From assembly GCA_028064945.1 (NCBI GenBank), contig JAPTWQ010000046.1:1-64000 (forward strand): a stretch of 64,000 bases of DNA, given 5' to 3'. The number at the start of each line of letters is the position of its first letter. The first letter of the stretch is position 1. Position numbers and translations under genes: made by a program. A model generated the notes under the pieces. It saw nothing but the letters and a program-made list of their open reading frames with translations, did not search any database and was not told the origin of the DNA. This stretch comes from Nitrospiraceae bacterium. Its GTDB lineage: Bacteria > Nitrospirota_A > Leptospirillia > Leptospirillales > Leptospirillaceae. Positions 18,601 to 26,239 of this stretch are shown here, one piece after another.

Positions 18601-19130
18601 AAGCGTTTTCTGAGGTCGGCAATTTCGGATCCGAATCCTGAAAAATGGACAGAAATCGAGAGATCCTGATCCGCCACCACATAAAAACGGGCAGGGGGCC
18701 CCTGAGCTTCTCTCATCCAGAAAACCTGGGCGAGTGTCACACTCTGGTTCAGATCCTCATTTTTGAAAACACCCAGAATAACCGAAAATCCCCCCGACTC
18801 CCGAAGCGCAACCGGGCGGGCGGAAAGCCCGGCTTCAGAACGTTCGGACTTATAATGGCCCAGAACATAGGAGCGCATCGACCGTTCCCGGGCTTCAGCT
18901 CCTGCCGCCTTGTTGTAGGCAATTTTCTGGGGAGGAACCAGAAGTGTCGTCAGCGCGTCCACCAAGGTCGACTTTCCTGAACCGATATCGCCGGTGAGAA
19001 GGATGTTCTCCCCTGAGGGGAGAAGACTCCAGACCTTCTCATGAAAGGTTCCCCAGTTGTAGACTTCGAATCGATGGAGACGGAAGCCTGATCGTTCTCC
19101 CATAGGGAAGTCCGCAAAGGGAATCCTCAC
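15660..19130 (-). CDS. jetC: Wadjet JetC, SMC-like ATPase (MukB/MksB-type)
   Basis: 1156 aa. A GTG at 19130 overlaps the jetB stop (GTGA) and has GGAAGG nearby; an ATG at 19103 is the alternative. The Walker A loop TGDIGSGKST lies at about residues 46-55; the ABC signature SGGKSGGQKEKLAYTVL at about 1020-1035; Walker B FRFVVIDEAFGRGSDESAR at about 1056-1074. Between them are two long charged coiled coils around a central hinge-like domain (about 450-620). JetC is the loop-extruding motor of the condensin-like Wadjet complex, dimerising and binding JetA kleisin and JetB. All ATPase motifs are intact, so the protein is predicted to be active. Confidence 0.95.
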   Translation of the reverse strand: MRIPFADFPMGERSGFRLHRFEVYNWGTFHEKVWSLLPSGENILLTGDIGSGKSTLVDALTTLLVPPQKIAYNKAAGAEARERSMRSYVLGHYKSERSEAGLSARPVALRESGGFSVILGVFKNEDLNQSVTLAQVFWMREAQGPPARFYVVADQDLSISVHFSGFGSEIADLRKRFKNSGKIEMFETFPPYSSSFRRRFGIDNEQALDLFNQTVSMKSVGNLTDFVRDHMLERGAGLSRIEALIAHFDDLTRAHEAVIRAKKQIERLVPLSENCSVYEKAVGEIAELLELEQAVGPWIASIEVTLLEEESAGLSESLSVLSGSIRASEEKRLQEVLQRDSLKQSISENGGERLEKLRLEIREKEILKAERLARSERYDKLATSLSLPRASGPEIFATNLNALLRIREEEENRLSTIANRETEISVIKKTLTMSYEGISSEILSLRSRLSSIPAGQLSIRQNLCSALKIDSDSLPFAGELIGVRESQREWEGAIERVLHSFALSVLVPDRLYLAVAQWVDRTSLAGRLVYYRVRQGMPGDVRDVSGESLAIRSDSLPEKLDVRSGSEFFEWLHSEIARRFNYVCCTNLDDFRRERAALTMAGQIKSASGKHEKDDRYQIGDRTRYVLGWSNKEKIQALEKEARDLKVRIDGAGKEIASLSAERRTVMDRLGLLGSIGEYRDFQEMDWKSSAVLIVRMEEERDLLEKGSDILRTLEGRLGALEVEMKETEAGLVRLVSRRGAEEGRRDRAIERVGELSGILREVPSNFSETLFPRLMGQFRSDLSEDLRKKELFGRDGLFTLSCLASREKGMRQKLGERIRSLSQKNQQLRDAILKAMHDYKALFPVETQEVDARIEAADAYRSMLRSLESDDLPRFEVRFKELLNENTIREVAGFLSHLNRESQSIRERVSRINASLSGIDYTFGRYIVLEAKSSNDPEIRDFQQDLRACTEDSMTGSTSESYSEAKFLQVRRIIERFRGREGLSELDRRWTEKVTDVRNWFAFSASERWREDNTEYEHYTDSGGKSGGQKEKLAYTVLAASLAYQFGLEWGSPKTRSFRFVVIDEAFGRGSDESARYGLTLFKRLNLQLLIVTPLQKIHIIEPFVSSVAFVHNEEGRISRIRNLTIEEYRSEKEARESEREIFGGEPPLGDGRYG

Positions 19131-19843
19131 GAGACGCCTTCCGTCATTTCTCCATTTTCCGCATCCCCGGACGATCCGGACAGAGAAGCATATTCCGAGA
19201 GTCTTCGGTCAAAATCATCCAGCCACTGAGCATCGACAAAGGCTTTCAGAATTCGATTCACCTCGTAGCGCTCGGCCTCTTTCGATGCTCCCTTGAGCTT
19301 TCTGAGAAAACCCATTTCAACGATCCTGTTCACATGGACCAGAATGCGCTCCTTAAGACGAACATCATTTTTCGTCTCCGGAAGAAAGACCCTCATCTGG
19401 TCCACGATCTCATCCGCCGACAATATAAGCCGGGAGTCTCCGCTTTCGGCATCGAACTGGGCAAGCTTCGACCGAATAAGGACCAGGAGAAGGCTCACCT
19501 GGTAGCCCAACTGACGCTTCGGAATCAGGGCTGGAAGCGCCGAATCTGTCGAAACACCTAAAACGGGCTCCTTCTGCTTCAGATAGGCAAACCCCTCTGT
19601 TTCGTCGATCAAAAGGTCCAGCCCAAGTACAGCCACATAGTCCCGAACCCGGGAGGAAAGCTTCAGAAGAGACTGCCACAGAAGCGGCGTTCCCTCCCGA
19701 ATGAGAACCCCCTTTAAGAGTGCTATCAAAACCCGGGAAAGGGCAGGAGAAGCCCCCAATCCCTCCTCACCCAAAGCGGGTGGGAAGGAATTGAGAGCAG
19801 AACTCCCGGTCCCCGACTCTTCCTTTTGATACTCTGCCATCAT
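19127..19843 (-). CDS. jetB: Wadjet JetB, DUF4194 (MksE/MukE-like) subunit
   Basis: 238 aa; tandem ATGs at 19843 and 19840 follow AAGAGGAA. The central region shows DUF4194 character: LLKGVLIREGTPLLWQSLL, VRDYVAVLGLDLLIDETEGF, then RQLGYQVSLLLVLIRSKLAQ and a winged-helix-like C-terminal part (VHVNRIVEMGFLRKLKG). JetB is the KITE-type accessory that binds the kleisin JetA. The N-terminal 25 residues are Ser/Glu-rich and probably disordered. It lies 53 bases after jetA and overlaps jetC by 4 bases. Confidence 0.9.
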   Translation of the reverse strand: MMAEYQKEESGTGSSALNSFPPALGEEGLGASPALSRVLIALLKGVLIREGTPLLWQSLLKLSSRVRDYVAVLGLDLLIDETEGFAYLKQKEPVLGVSTDSALPALIPKRQLGYQVSLLLVLIRSKLAQFDAESGDSRLILSADEIVDQMRVFLPETKNDVRLKERILVHVNRIVEMGFLRKLKGASKEAERYEVNRILKAFVDAQWLDDFDRRLSEYASLSGSSGDAENGEMTEGVS

Positions 19844-19896
19844 GCATGTTCCTCTTATTAATGGTGGAAGTTCCCTTAAACGGGAGTGTCCGTCTA

Positions 19897-21333
19897 TTAC
19901 CTGAAAAAGAGGATTTCCGGGAGGGTAGCCTTACGGACTATTCCTTCCGGATCGGTCCAGACAACCGGCCAGGAACGCTCCTCGTCGATTGTGGCCTTTG
20001 GATTTTCCGCAGCAAGACTCAAATAGACAACAATTTCCGACAACCCCTGTGTCAGGGGATAGTCCTCAAGAATACCGGAAAGGGAAACAGATCTGCGGGT
20101 TGCCAGGGCAGCCGAGATCCGTCTTTCAAGCTTTCCTTTGTCCACATAGATCTGTTCGAAAAGCAGGTCTGAGGGAATCGCCTCTTCTCCAGAAGCCAGA
20201 ATCCGGTCGGGAAACTGTGGTCTGACGGTCGGCCGGTAAAGAGGGCGATCCATCGGGAGATGGATTTCGCAAGCAGGCTCCGAAAGAATCATAAAATCCT
20301 TTTCCGGAGGGTTCCCCCTCACAAAAATCGCTTTCTTCTCAACATTACGAATAATGTCCAGTATCCGCCTGTTTTCGAGCCATGCCTGGTCGTCCAGAAA
20401 TCGTCTAAACTGCTCTGACAGTCTGGCAACAGTCCTCTGCGCCACATCCCCTGCCTCAAGCCAGTCGTAGTGAATGCGTAGAAGACGACGATCCGGCCGG
20501 AGCATTTTCACCGCCTCCAAAGAAAAGGCGGCCTCCAGCAGGGAGGAAAGCTCCTCTTGCCTGGAAGGGGACATAAGGAAGTCCCAGAAGGCACGGAAGC
20601 TCTTTCCCTGGTCTGAGTCGGAAATCGCATCGCGTTCGCCGAAGATCTCGTGAAGCAGTGCCCCTTTGCCTCCTTCCCATGTAGCAATCCGCTCTCTCAC
20701 TTCCCGGTCGAGGTTGCGAAAGTTTTGCTCGACCTCCCTGAAGTCCGAAAGAAGCCCCCTGGCAATCCCGTCGACCTGAAGGAAGCGCTCCCGAAGAGCC
20801 GTTTCATCCATCAAAACAACATCCCCTCCCCTTATCCTGGCAATCTCGGCATCAAGTTGCGATTTTCTCCGCTCAAGCTCCCGGATACGTATTTCAGGAT
20901 CGGTTTCGCTACCATCTGTCATCTGGCGAAGGAGTTCGAAGATGGTCAGAAGACGGGATTCCGTCCCGACGAACTGACGTTGCTCCAGACTCAGCAACCA
21001 TTCGATGGCTTTTTCCGTTGCTGGCGTGAGATCAAGATGGGGCTCATCGCTCTCGAGAGGATAATATTTCCTGAGCCAACCGCGTTCGTCAGAGGCCCAG
21101 TCCTCGATATACTCCCGGGCTTCTTTGGGAAAAATCTCGTTTCCAACGATCTCCCTGAGGGAGTAGAGGGTATCATCCAGAAGGGAAACGATCTCAGCAA
21201 GTGACAGGGTCCGCACATTGGGAAGGATGTAAACCTGATGGAGAAAGCTTATGACAAGGGGGGCGTGATCAGCGGACAGAAGGCGCCATGCCGGGTGGTT
21301 GCGTCTAAGAGAGTCAAGTGCCGAGTAGTCGAT
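19897..21333 (-). CDS. jetA: Wadjet JetA, DUF3375 kleisin subunit, apparent AUC start
   Basis: 478 aa if read from the ATC codon at 21333. The first residues then are (M)DYSALDSLRRNHPAWRLL and DHAPLVISFLHQV, which match the conserved DUF3375 N-terminus as recalled. The in-frame stop TAG lies at 21346-21348 and the only codons between it and the conserved block are GGA, GCG, TTT, CCA and ATC. The first standard start, a GTG at 21216, would remove 39 conserved residues; a CTG at 21279 is also possible. AGGGAG at 21342-21347 is 8 bases upstream of the ATC. The rest (coiled region about 140-230, winged-helix C-terminus) is intact to the stop. JetA is the kleisin bridging JetC heads. Confidence 0.88.
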   Translation of the reverse strand: MDYSALDSLRRNHPAWRLLSADHAPLVISFLHQVYILPNVRTLSLAEIVSLLDDTLYSLREIVGNEIFPKEAREYIEDWASDERGWLRKYYPLESDEPHLDLTPATEKAIEWLLSLEQRQFVGTESRLLTIFELLRQMTDGSETDPEIRIRELERRKSQLDAEIARIRGGDVVLMDETALRERFLQVDGIARGLLSDFREVEQNFRNLDREVRERIATWEGGKGALLHEIFGERDAISDSDQGKSFRAFWDFLMSPSRQEELSSLLEAAFSLEAVKMLRPDRRLLRIHYDWLEAGDVAQRTVARLSEQFRRFLDDQAWLENRRILDIIRNVEKKAIFVRGNPPEKDFMILSEPACEIHLPMDRPLYRPTVRPQFPDRILASGEEAIPSDLLFEQIYVDKGKLERRISAALATRRSVSLSGILEDYPLTQGLSEIVVYLSLAAENPKATIDEERSWPVVWTDPEGIVRKATLPEILFFR

Positions 21334-21347
21334 TGGAAACGCTCCCT
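21331..21347 (-). promoter_or_regulatory. Shine-Dalgarno and AUC initiation site of jetA
   Basis: On the minus strand AGGGAG, eight bases, then ATC GAC TAC. Spacing is optimal for initiation, and the ATC occupies the place where related proteins begin with Met. AUC and AUU starts are rare, poorly used in the presence of IF3, and known for tightly limited proteins (infC and pcnB use AUU in E. coli). It may set JetA at low level or be a mutation that weakens the system. Confidence 0.55.
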
Positions 21348-21445
21348 AATTGTTCCAAAGATCAGGTTTGATTTTATTTCTCGAAGAACTTGATCTGCTT
21401 CGGATCTATTTTAGGGGAGGGATTTTTTAAGAAATGGCAAACTAT

Positions 21446-21521
21446 TGGTGGAGGGTACGAGAGTCGAACTCGTGGCCTTCAGGGTGCGATCCTGACGCTC
21501 TCCCAACTGAGCTAACCCCCC
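21446..21521 (-). tRNA. tRNA-Ala (anticodon CGC)
   Basis: The 76-base minus-strand sequence folds as a full cloverleaf with an encoded CCA end. The acceptor stem GGGGGGT/ACCCTCC contains the G3:U70 pair that identifies alanine tRNA; the anticodon stem TCAGG/CCTGA carries loop ATCGCAC, so anticodon CGC reads GCG; the T arm is ACGAG-TTCGACT-CTCGT. It lies 155 bases from purN, and 112 bases upstream of jetA on the same strand, so its 3' end faces the defence operon, the usual side for island integration. Confidence 0.96.
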
Positions 21522-21616
21522 AAGAATCATTTCAGCAGAATAGCAGATGCCCCGACCTTGGGCAAGGGCATTTTTTTAGATTTCAGGCAAAATCAATCGT
21601 CTTGCACTCTTGACCA

Positions 21617-22291
21617 TTATCGATGGTCATCCAGAAAAACCTTTCGTCCGACAATACGCATCGTCCCCCTGGACAAAAATGAAAGCGATTCAATATAGGC
21701 CTGATGCTCCAGAGGGCGCATCCTCTCCGAAAGAGTTGACTCGGTGTCACCTTCCAGAACAGGCTCCACCTTTTGAAGGATGATAGGGCCTGTATCCATT
21801 CCCTCATCAACAACATGGACGGTAACCCCCGTAAAGCGAACACCGTAGTCGATGGCCTGCCGGTGGGCCGCCATTCCGGGAAAACTCGGAAGAAGTGATG
21901 GATGGATGTTCAGAATCTTACCCGGGAAAGCCTCGATCAGAGATTTTCCGATAATCCGCATGTAACCGGCAAGAGCGACCGCATCGACACTTAAAGCAGA
22001 AAGCTCCTCCAAAATGGCTTTTTCGTGGCTCTCGCGTGAAGCAAAGTCCCTGGACGGAAAGAGCAATGACGGAATATTGAGCGACTTCGCCCGGTCCAGA
22101 ACCTTGGCACCGGGCTTGTCGCAAATCACAACAACCGGGTCAACCATGGGAAGAGGCCCATCATCCCCTTTTTGGCAGGCCCTGATGATTGCTTCTGCAT
22201 TTGTCCCCGAGCCAGAGGCAAAAATCGCAAGACGAAGTTTTCTGGCCGACGCAAAAAGATCGGCGCCCTTATCGCTAGAAGGATCTGTCAT
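21617..22291 (-). CDS. purN: Phosphoribosylglycinamide formyltransferase PurN
   Basis: 224 aa from the ATG at 22291, chosen because GGAG lies about 9 bases upstream and the frame upstream runs inside purM. It transfers a formyl group from 10-formyl-THF to GAR in purine synthesis. The family motifs are clear: FASGSGTNAEAII near the N-terminus binds the phosphate; NIHPSLLPSFPGMAAH contains the catalytic Asn and His; VDEGMDTGPII carries the catalytic Asp. It overlaps purM by 17 bases. Its formyl donor could come from the Fhs ligase encoded further along. Confidence 0.95.
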   Translation of the reverse strand: MTDPSSDKGADLFASARKLRLAIFASGSGTNAEAIIRACQKGDDGPLPMVDPVVVICDKPGAKVLDRAKSLNIPSLLFPSRDFASRESHEKAILEELSALSVDAVALAGYMRIIGKSLIEAFPGKILNIHPSLLPSFPGMAAHRQAIDYGVRFTGVTVHVVDEGMDTGPIILQKVEPVLEGDTESTLSERMRPLEHQAYIESLSFLSRGTMRIVGRKVFLDDHR

Positions 22292-23330
22292 AAACCACTT
22301 CTCCGCCGCCTGGAATAATTTCACCCAGCAAATACCAGGACTCCCCCCGGTCGGAAAGAAATTTTTCAAACAGCTCCTTCTCTCCCGGAGGAACCATGAT
22401 CACAAGGCCGATCCCCATATTGAAGACGCGAAACATCTCCCTTGACGTAACCGATCCCCTCTCCTGAAGATCGGAGAACAAAGCCGGTCTTGGCCAGGCT
22501 CTGGGGTTGATCCGCGCCGACATGTTCGCAGGAAGGATCCGGGGAACATTTTCCGTGATTCCGCCACCGGTGACATGAACGAGCCCCGTAATGGAAAATT
22601 CCCGGAGGAGGTCAAGCACCAGGGAAACATAAATCCTGGTCGGAGCCAGGAGAAGGTCTGCCCAGCTCTTGCTCGGCTCAAACGGAACAGGATCATGGGG
22701 CCGGATCCCTGCATCTTCGATCAGGATTTTTCGGACAAGGGAAAAACCATTGGAATGGATCCCGGTCGATGCGATTCCGTAAATGGCATGTCCGGGTTCA
22801 AGCTTTTTTCCATCAACGATTTTAGGTCGATCGGCTATTCCCACCGCAAATCCGGCAAGATCATAGCCTCCTTCTGGGTAGACCCCCGGCATTTCAGCCG
22901 TTTCCCCACCCAGAAGAGCGGCCCCGGCCTGACGGCAACCCTCGGCAATGCCTTCAAGGATCGCCTTGCCAGAAGTCAGGTCAAGCCTTCCAGACGCATA
23001 ATAATCCAAAAAATAAAGGGGCTCCGCGCCCATGACAACAATATCGTTGACGCACATCGCAACCAGGTCGATCCCGATCGAGTCATGGCGGTTGGCCCAT
23101 TCGGCCACCTTGAGCTTTGTTCCGACACCGTCTGTCCCCGACAGAAGGATAGGATCTTCGTACTGTTTCCAGTCGGGCCTGAAAAGCCCTGCAAACCCGC
23201 CGACACCGGAAACGACTCCACTGCGGTTTGTCGAAGCGGCCAAAGGCTTTATCGCATCAACCCATGCATTCCCCCGATCGATCGATACGCCGGCCTTCTC
23301 ATAATGCTCTTCCCCGCCTTTTTCGCCCAA
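22275..23330 (-). CDS. purM: Phosphoribosylformylglycinamidine cyclo-ligase (AIR synthetase) PurM
   Basis: 351 aa from a TTG at 23330 directly behind AGGAGGGG; no AUG is available near the conserved start. It closes the imidazole ring of AIR with ATP. Conserved features: AGVSIDRGNAWVDAIKPL at the N-terminus, SGTDGVGTKLKVAEW with the ATP-binding residues, GIDLVAMCVNDIV, LLGGETAEMPGVY and HVTGGGITENVPRIL. Length is typical. The TTG start with a short spacer may limit expression. It is first in a two-gene purMN unit. Confidence 0.95.
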   Translation of the reverse strand: MGEKGGEEHYEKAGVSIDRGNAWVDAIKPLAASTNRSGVVSGVGGFAGLFRPDWKQYEDPILLSGTDGVGTKLKVAEWANRHDSIGIDLVAMCVNDIVVMGAEPLYFLDYYASGRLDLTSGKAILEGIAEGCRQAGAALLGGETAEMPGVYPEGGYDLAGFAVGIADRPKIVDGKKLEPGHAIYGIASTGIHSNGFSLVRKILIEDAGIRPHDPVPFEPSKSWADLLLAPTRIYVSLVLDLLREFSITGLVHVTGGGITENVPRILPANMSARINPRAWPRPALFSDLQERGSVTSREMFRVFNMGIGLVIMVPPGEKELFEKFLSDRGESWYLLGEIIPGGGEVVYDRSF

Positions 23331-23722
23331 AACCCCTCCTCATATTGCAAAGAAAAGAACCGATAAGCTTTTTGAAGAAAAAACACCCATCAAAACACGC
23401 ATTTTCCAGAACCCCGGAAGGGAGGAAAACACTCACAAAAACCTCTCCAAACAATAACCAAAGTCTCGACGAAGTTCAAACAGACTGACGACAAAAAACA
23501 GATCCAAGGGAAAATCCAAACACCCATGTCTCGCTGTCAAAAAGTGGGCAAAGACGAACCATAAATACATATTATTAAAACTTTATCATCGATGACAAGA
23601 AGTCGTCCTGGTGGTATGATGACGCACAGAATAAAGAAGATCAACCATTAGCCATCATTTTAGGTTCTGCAGACTTTTTTAGAATTCTTTCACCCAACAA
23701 GCGGCAATAAGGAGAGACGGAA
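23331..23722. other. 392 bp divergent intergenic region
   Basis: Lies between the divergent purM and lipoprotein genes. The A-rich part near 23340-23520 has no recognised gene; the purM leader must start here. On the right side a good sigma70-like promoter is present at 23592-23620, listed separately. Confidence 0.5.
23592..23620 (+). promoter_or_regulatory. Sigma70-like promoter of the lipoprotein/outer-membrane pair
   Basis: ATGACA (23592-23597, five of six consensus) and TATGAT (23615-23620, five of six) are 17 bases apart. Transcription from about 23627 would give a 96-base leader to the lipoprotein ATG at 23723, which has AAGGAGAG in front of it. Confidence 0.6.
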
Positions 23723-24871
23723 ATGATACCCCACCAGAAAGATCAGAAGTCCCTGCGACAAAAACCATCCATCCCAGCAATCGTTCTGGCCTGTGCGATT
23801 TTCCTCTCCTCCTCCGCCTGCGGCAACGGCAACATGTTTAACGGAGTTTCCGGAAATGGAACAGGAACACTTGCAGGTGCCGAGTCGGTTGCCTCAACGG
23901 ATATCACAAACGGCAACTACTCCGCCGCCATTTCGGCCCTTCAGCCCTATTGCCCGCAAAACACCTGTCCCGACACAACGTCAACGATCATTCTTTCAGA
24001 TGCCTACCTCGCCACCGGAACATCTTCAAATGTCACGACCGTTGCAGCGATCCAGAGTTCATCAAATACCCGGACCGGACTGAACCAGATTGCGGCAGCC
24101 AACCTTTCAGGAGAAGATTCAAACCAGATTCTGGCAACACTGATTGCCGATGCCACTAATAGCCCAAGCGCCAATCAGACCATCACTTCCATCTCTCAGG
24201 CGATTCCTTGCGCGACAAACAACACCTGTACCCAACCCGGAGTGGAAAATCTTCAGGTCGCGATCGAGCTTCTGGTCAATGAGGGACTCACCGAAACAAA
24301 CTGCCAATCGGGTGTCTCCCCCACCTGCGATGCCGGACTGGCCTCCATGTACATGATCGATGTCTCCGCCTATATCATGACCGCCATTTCCTATCAGAGC
24401 GGACTCATCTACAACACGGCGCTTCCTACCCCGGCCTTTGAGCTGTGCACAGCCAATTCAACCCTTACGGGAACGGCAGGAACAACAAGTTGTACCACCA
24501 CTCTTTCGGCCTCCACAATAAACAGCCACCTCGGGGGCAATACGGCAATTGTCGATGATATTTGCAACCTTCTCTACAATGGTGTCACAGCCTCCACCCA
24601 AGATCCATGCGGGACACAGCCCGGATCCGTTTCAGTCTCCTATACCACGATCGCCCCACCAGGTCTTGTCGAGGTTCTTCCGACGATCCTGAACTCCCTT
24701 GGGACCACCTCCGCGGGGCAAACGGTCACCAACTCCGCCTATGAGTTTTTAAACACACTCCTCACCTGTCAGACAAGTTGTACATCCAGCACCCAGACAA
24801 CAGCACCTACAACGGCTCCAACCTCTTCAAACATTTTAGCAATCGTCTCAAACTATATGGCCCAGATTTAG
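23723..24871 (+). CDS. Secreted lipoprotein of unknown function
   Basis: 382 aa, ATG at 23723 with AAGGAGAG upstream. A basic N-terminus, hydrophobic segment and lipobox SSSAC (Cys at about 34) mark it as a lipoprotein. The mature protein is rich in Thr, Ser, Asn and Ala and begins with a Gly/Asn-rich linker. A repeat-like helical stretch (NGNYSAAISALQPYCPQNTC) recalls TPR-type helices. About ten cysteines occur in near pairs (CPQNTC, CATNNTC, CQTSC), suggesting disulfides in an oxidising periplasm or cell surface. No family recognised. It is followed 50-100 bases later by an outer-membrane protein gene, with which it probably works. Confidence 0.7.
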   Translation: MIPHQKDQKSLRQKPSIPAIVLACAIFLSSSACGNGNMFNGVSGNGTGTLAGAESVASTDITNGNYSAAISALQPYCPQNTCPDTTSTIILSDAYLATGTSSNVTTVAAIQSSSNTRTGLNQIAAANLSGEDSNQILATLIADATNSPSANQTITSISQAIPCATNNTCTQPGVENLQVAIELLVNEGLTETNCQSGVSPTCDAGLASMYMIDVSAYIMTAISYQSGLIYNTALPTPAFELCTANSTLTGTAGTTSCTTTLSASTINSHLGGNTAIVDDICNLLYNGVTASTQDPCGTQPGSVSVSYTTIAPPGLVEVLPTILNSLGTTSAGQTVTNSAYEFLNTLLTCQTSCTSSTQTTAPTTAPTSSNILAIVSNYMAQI

Positions 24872-24970
24872 GGAAGGACTCATTCACTTGAATCATTCGA
24901 CCGACAAAGAATCATCAAGGTGATGTTTCGGGAAAAACAGAATCAAGGACAAACAACACAGGATGGAGCA

Positions 24971-26134
24971 ATGGAAACCAACTTTCGCAAACAAAGTCCC
25001 CTGAACGTCTTACCACTTCTTGGAATCACCGGAGCACTCCTGTCGCTGGCCATCGGTGTCACTCCAGCAATTTCTGCTCCCAGCGGCCTTGCCGGAACAG
25101 CGCTGTTCGAACAAAATCCCTTTCTCTACCAGGGAACGATCCCCCTTGGAATGGGCGGAGCATTCACAGCCGTTGCCGATGATGAAAATGCGGTTTTCTA
25201 CAATCCAGCCGGTCTCGACAACATCCAGACATCCTCATTCAAGCTGATCAACATCACCGCGGACATGACCTATCCCGACTTTTTAAACATGTACAACTCC
25301 TACAAAAGCGACACGAACCTGTCCGGAACGGCCCAGACCGCCGCATTCATCGATACATTCAATACCTATGCAGGACAATCCCTCTACGCCCGGGTGGGAG
25401 ACTACTCAAACTACACGACCCATGATTTTTCCATCGGACTTCTCACCAACAACCAGGTCATGGCCAGCGCCAACCCTGTCGTCACAACAAACAACCTTGC
25501 CTCGATCGCGACCCTTTCAGACACGGGAGTTGTCGTTTCAGGCGCCTATGGCTTCATGGACCACCATCTCCAGATCGGCGGAACCCTCATGGGACTTGAG
25601 CAATATTTTCTCGACATCCCCGAACTTTCAGCCGCACAGGCCTCATCAAGCGGCAGCAGCATCCTGACAAAAAACATGACCAACGGATTTGGACTCGATG
25701 CCAACATCGGAGCGATCTACCACTTTGATCTCCCCCTGAATCCCACCATCGGAGCAACGATCCAGAACATTGGATCTGCGGATTTCGGAGCCGGTGGAAA
25801 CATCCCCGAGATCATCAACGCTGGAGTCGGCCTCGACCCAGACATCGGGTTCGGACGTCTTCTCTTCGATATTGACTATGATGACGTGGGAAACTACCTC
25901 TACTACACAGGAGATTCGCTCTGGCTCCATACCCACATGGGTATTCAGTACCAGTTTCCGGCAATCCTCACTCTTTCCGCCGGAATGTATCAGGGGTACC
26001 CAACAGTCGGGGTTGGGGTCGACCTCTGGGCCGTCGAGGTCAATGCGACCTATTACACAGAAGAAGCCGGAGTCGTTCCTGGCCAGAATCCCGACCATAT
26101 CATCTCTCTTCAGGTTGCCTTTGGCTGGATGTAA
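24971..26134 (+). CDS. Outer-membrane beta-barrel protein (FadL/OmpP1 or PorV-like)
   Basis: 387 aa from the ATG at 24971 (AGGA upstream); ATG at 24923 and GTG at 24920 are alternatives. The signal peptide ends in PAISA. The mature protein starts with SGLAGTALFEQNPFLYQG, then PLGMGGAFTAVADDENAVFYNPAGLD, the hallmark of FadL/OmpP1/PorV-like barrels. Alternating strands, many Gly and aromatic residues and a terminal VAFGWM fit a beta-barrel. Substrate is unknown: hydrophobic compound uptake (FadL) or a surface secretion adaptor (PorV) are both possible. Paired with the preceding lipoprotein. Confidence 0.75.
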   Translation: METNFRKQSPLNVLPLLGITGALLSLAIGVTPAISAPSGLAGTALFEQNPFLYQGTIPLGMGGAFTAVADDENAVFYNPAGLDNIQTSSFKLINITADMTYPDFLNMYNSYKSDTNLSGTAQTAAFIDTFNTYAGQSLYARVGDYSNYTTHDFSIGLLTNNQVMASANPVVTTNNLASIATLSDTGVVVSGAYGFMDHHLQIGGTLMGLEQYFLDIPELSAAQASSSGSSILTKNMTNGFGLDANIGAIYHFDLPLNPTIGATIQNIGSADFGAGGNIPEIINAGVGLDPDIGFGRLLFDIDYDDVGNYLYYTGDSLWLHTHMGIQYQFPAILTLSAGMYQGYPTVGVGVDLWAVEVNATYYTEEAGVVPGQNPDHIISLQVAFGWM

Positions 26135-26239
26135 CAGAGCGCTCCCAAATAATTTGTTGGCCCACCTGATCTTTTGGGGAACCAGGCAGAAATCCCCGGT
26201 TCCTCAAAGTCCTTTTTCCCCATCGGAAAGTCCAGGGAC

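Noticed and set aside
21613..21629. GACCAT/ATGGTC hairpin at the purN stop codon considered as a terminator
   Set aside because: Only six base pairs, partly within the coding end, and no T-run in the transcript direction.
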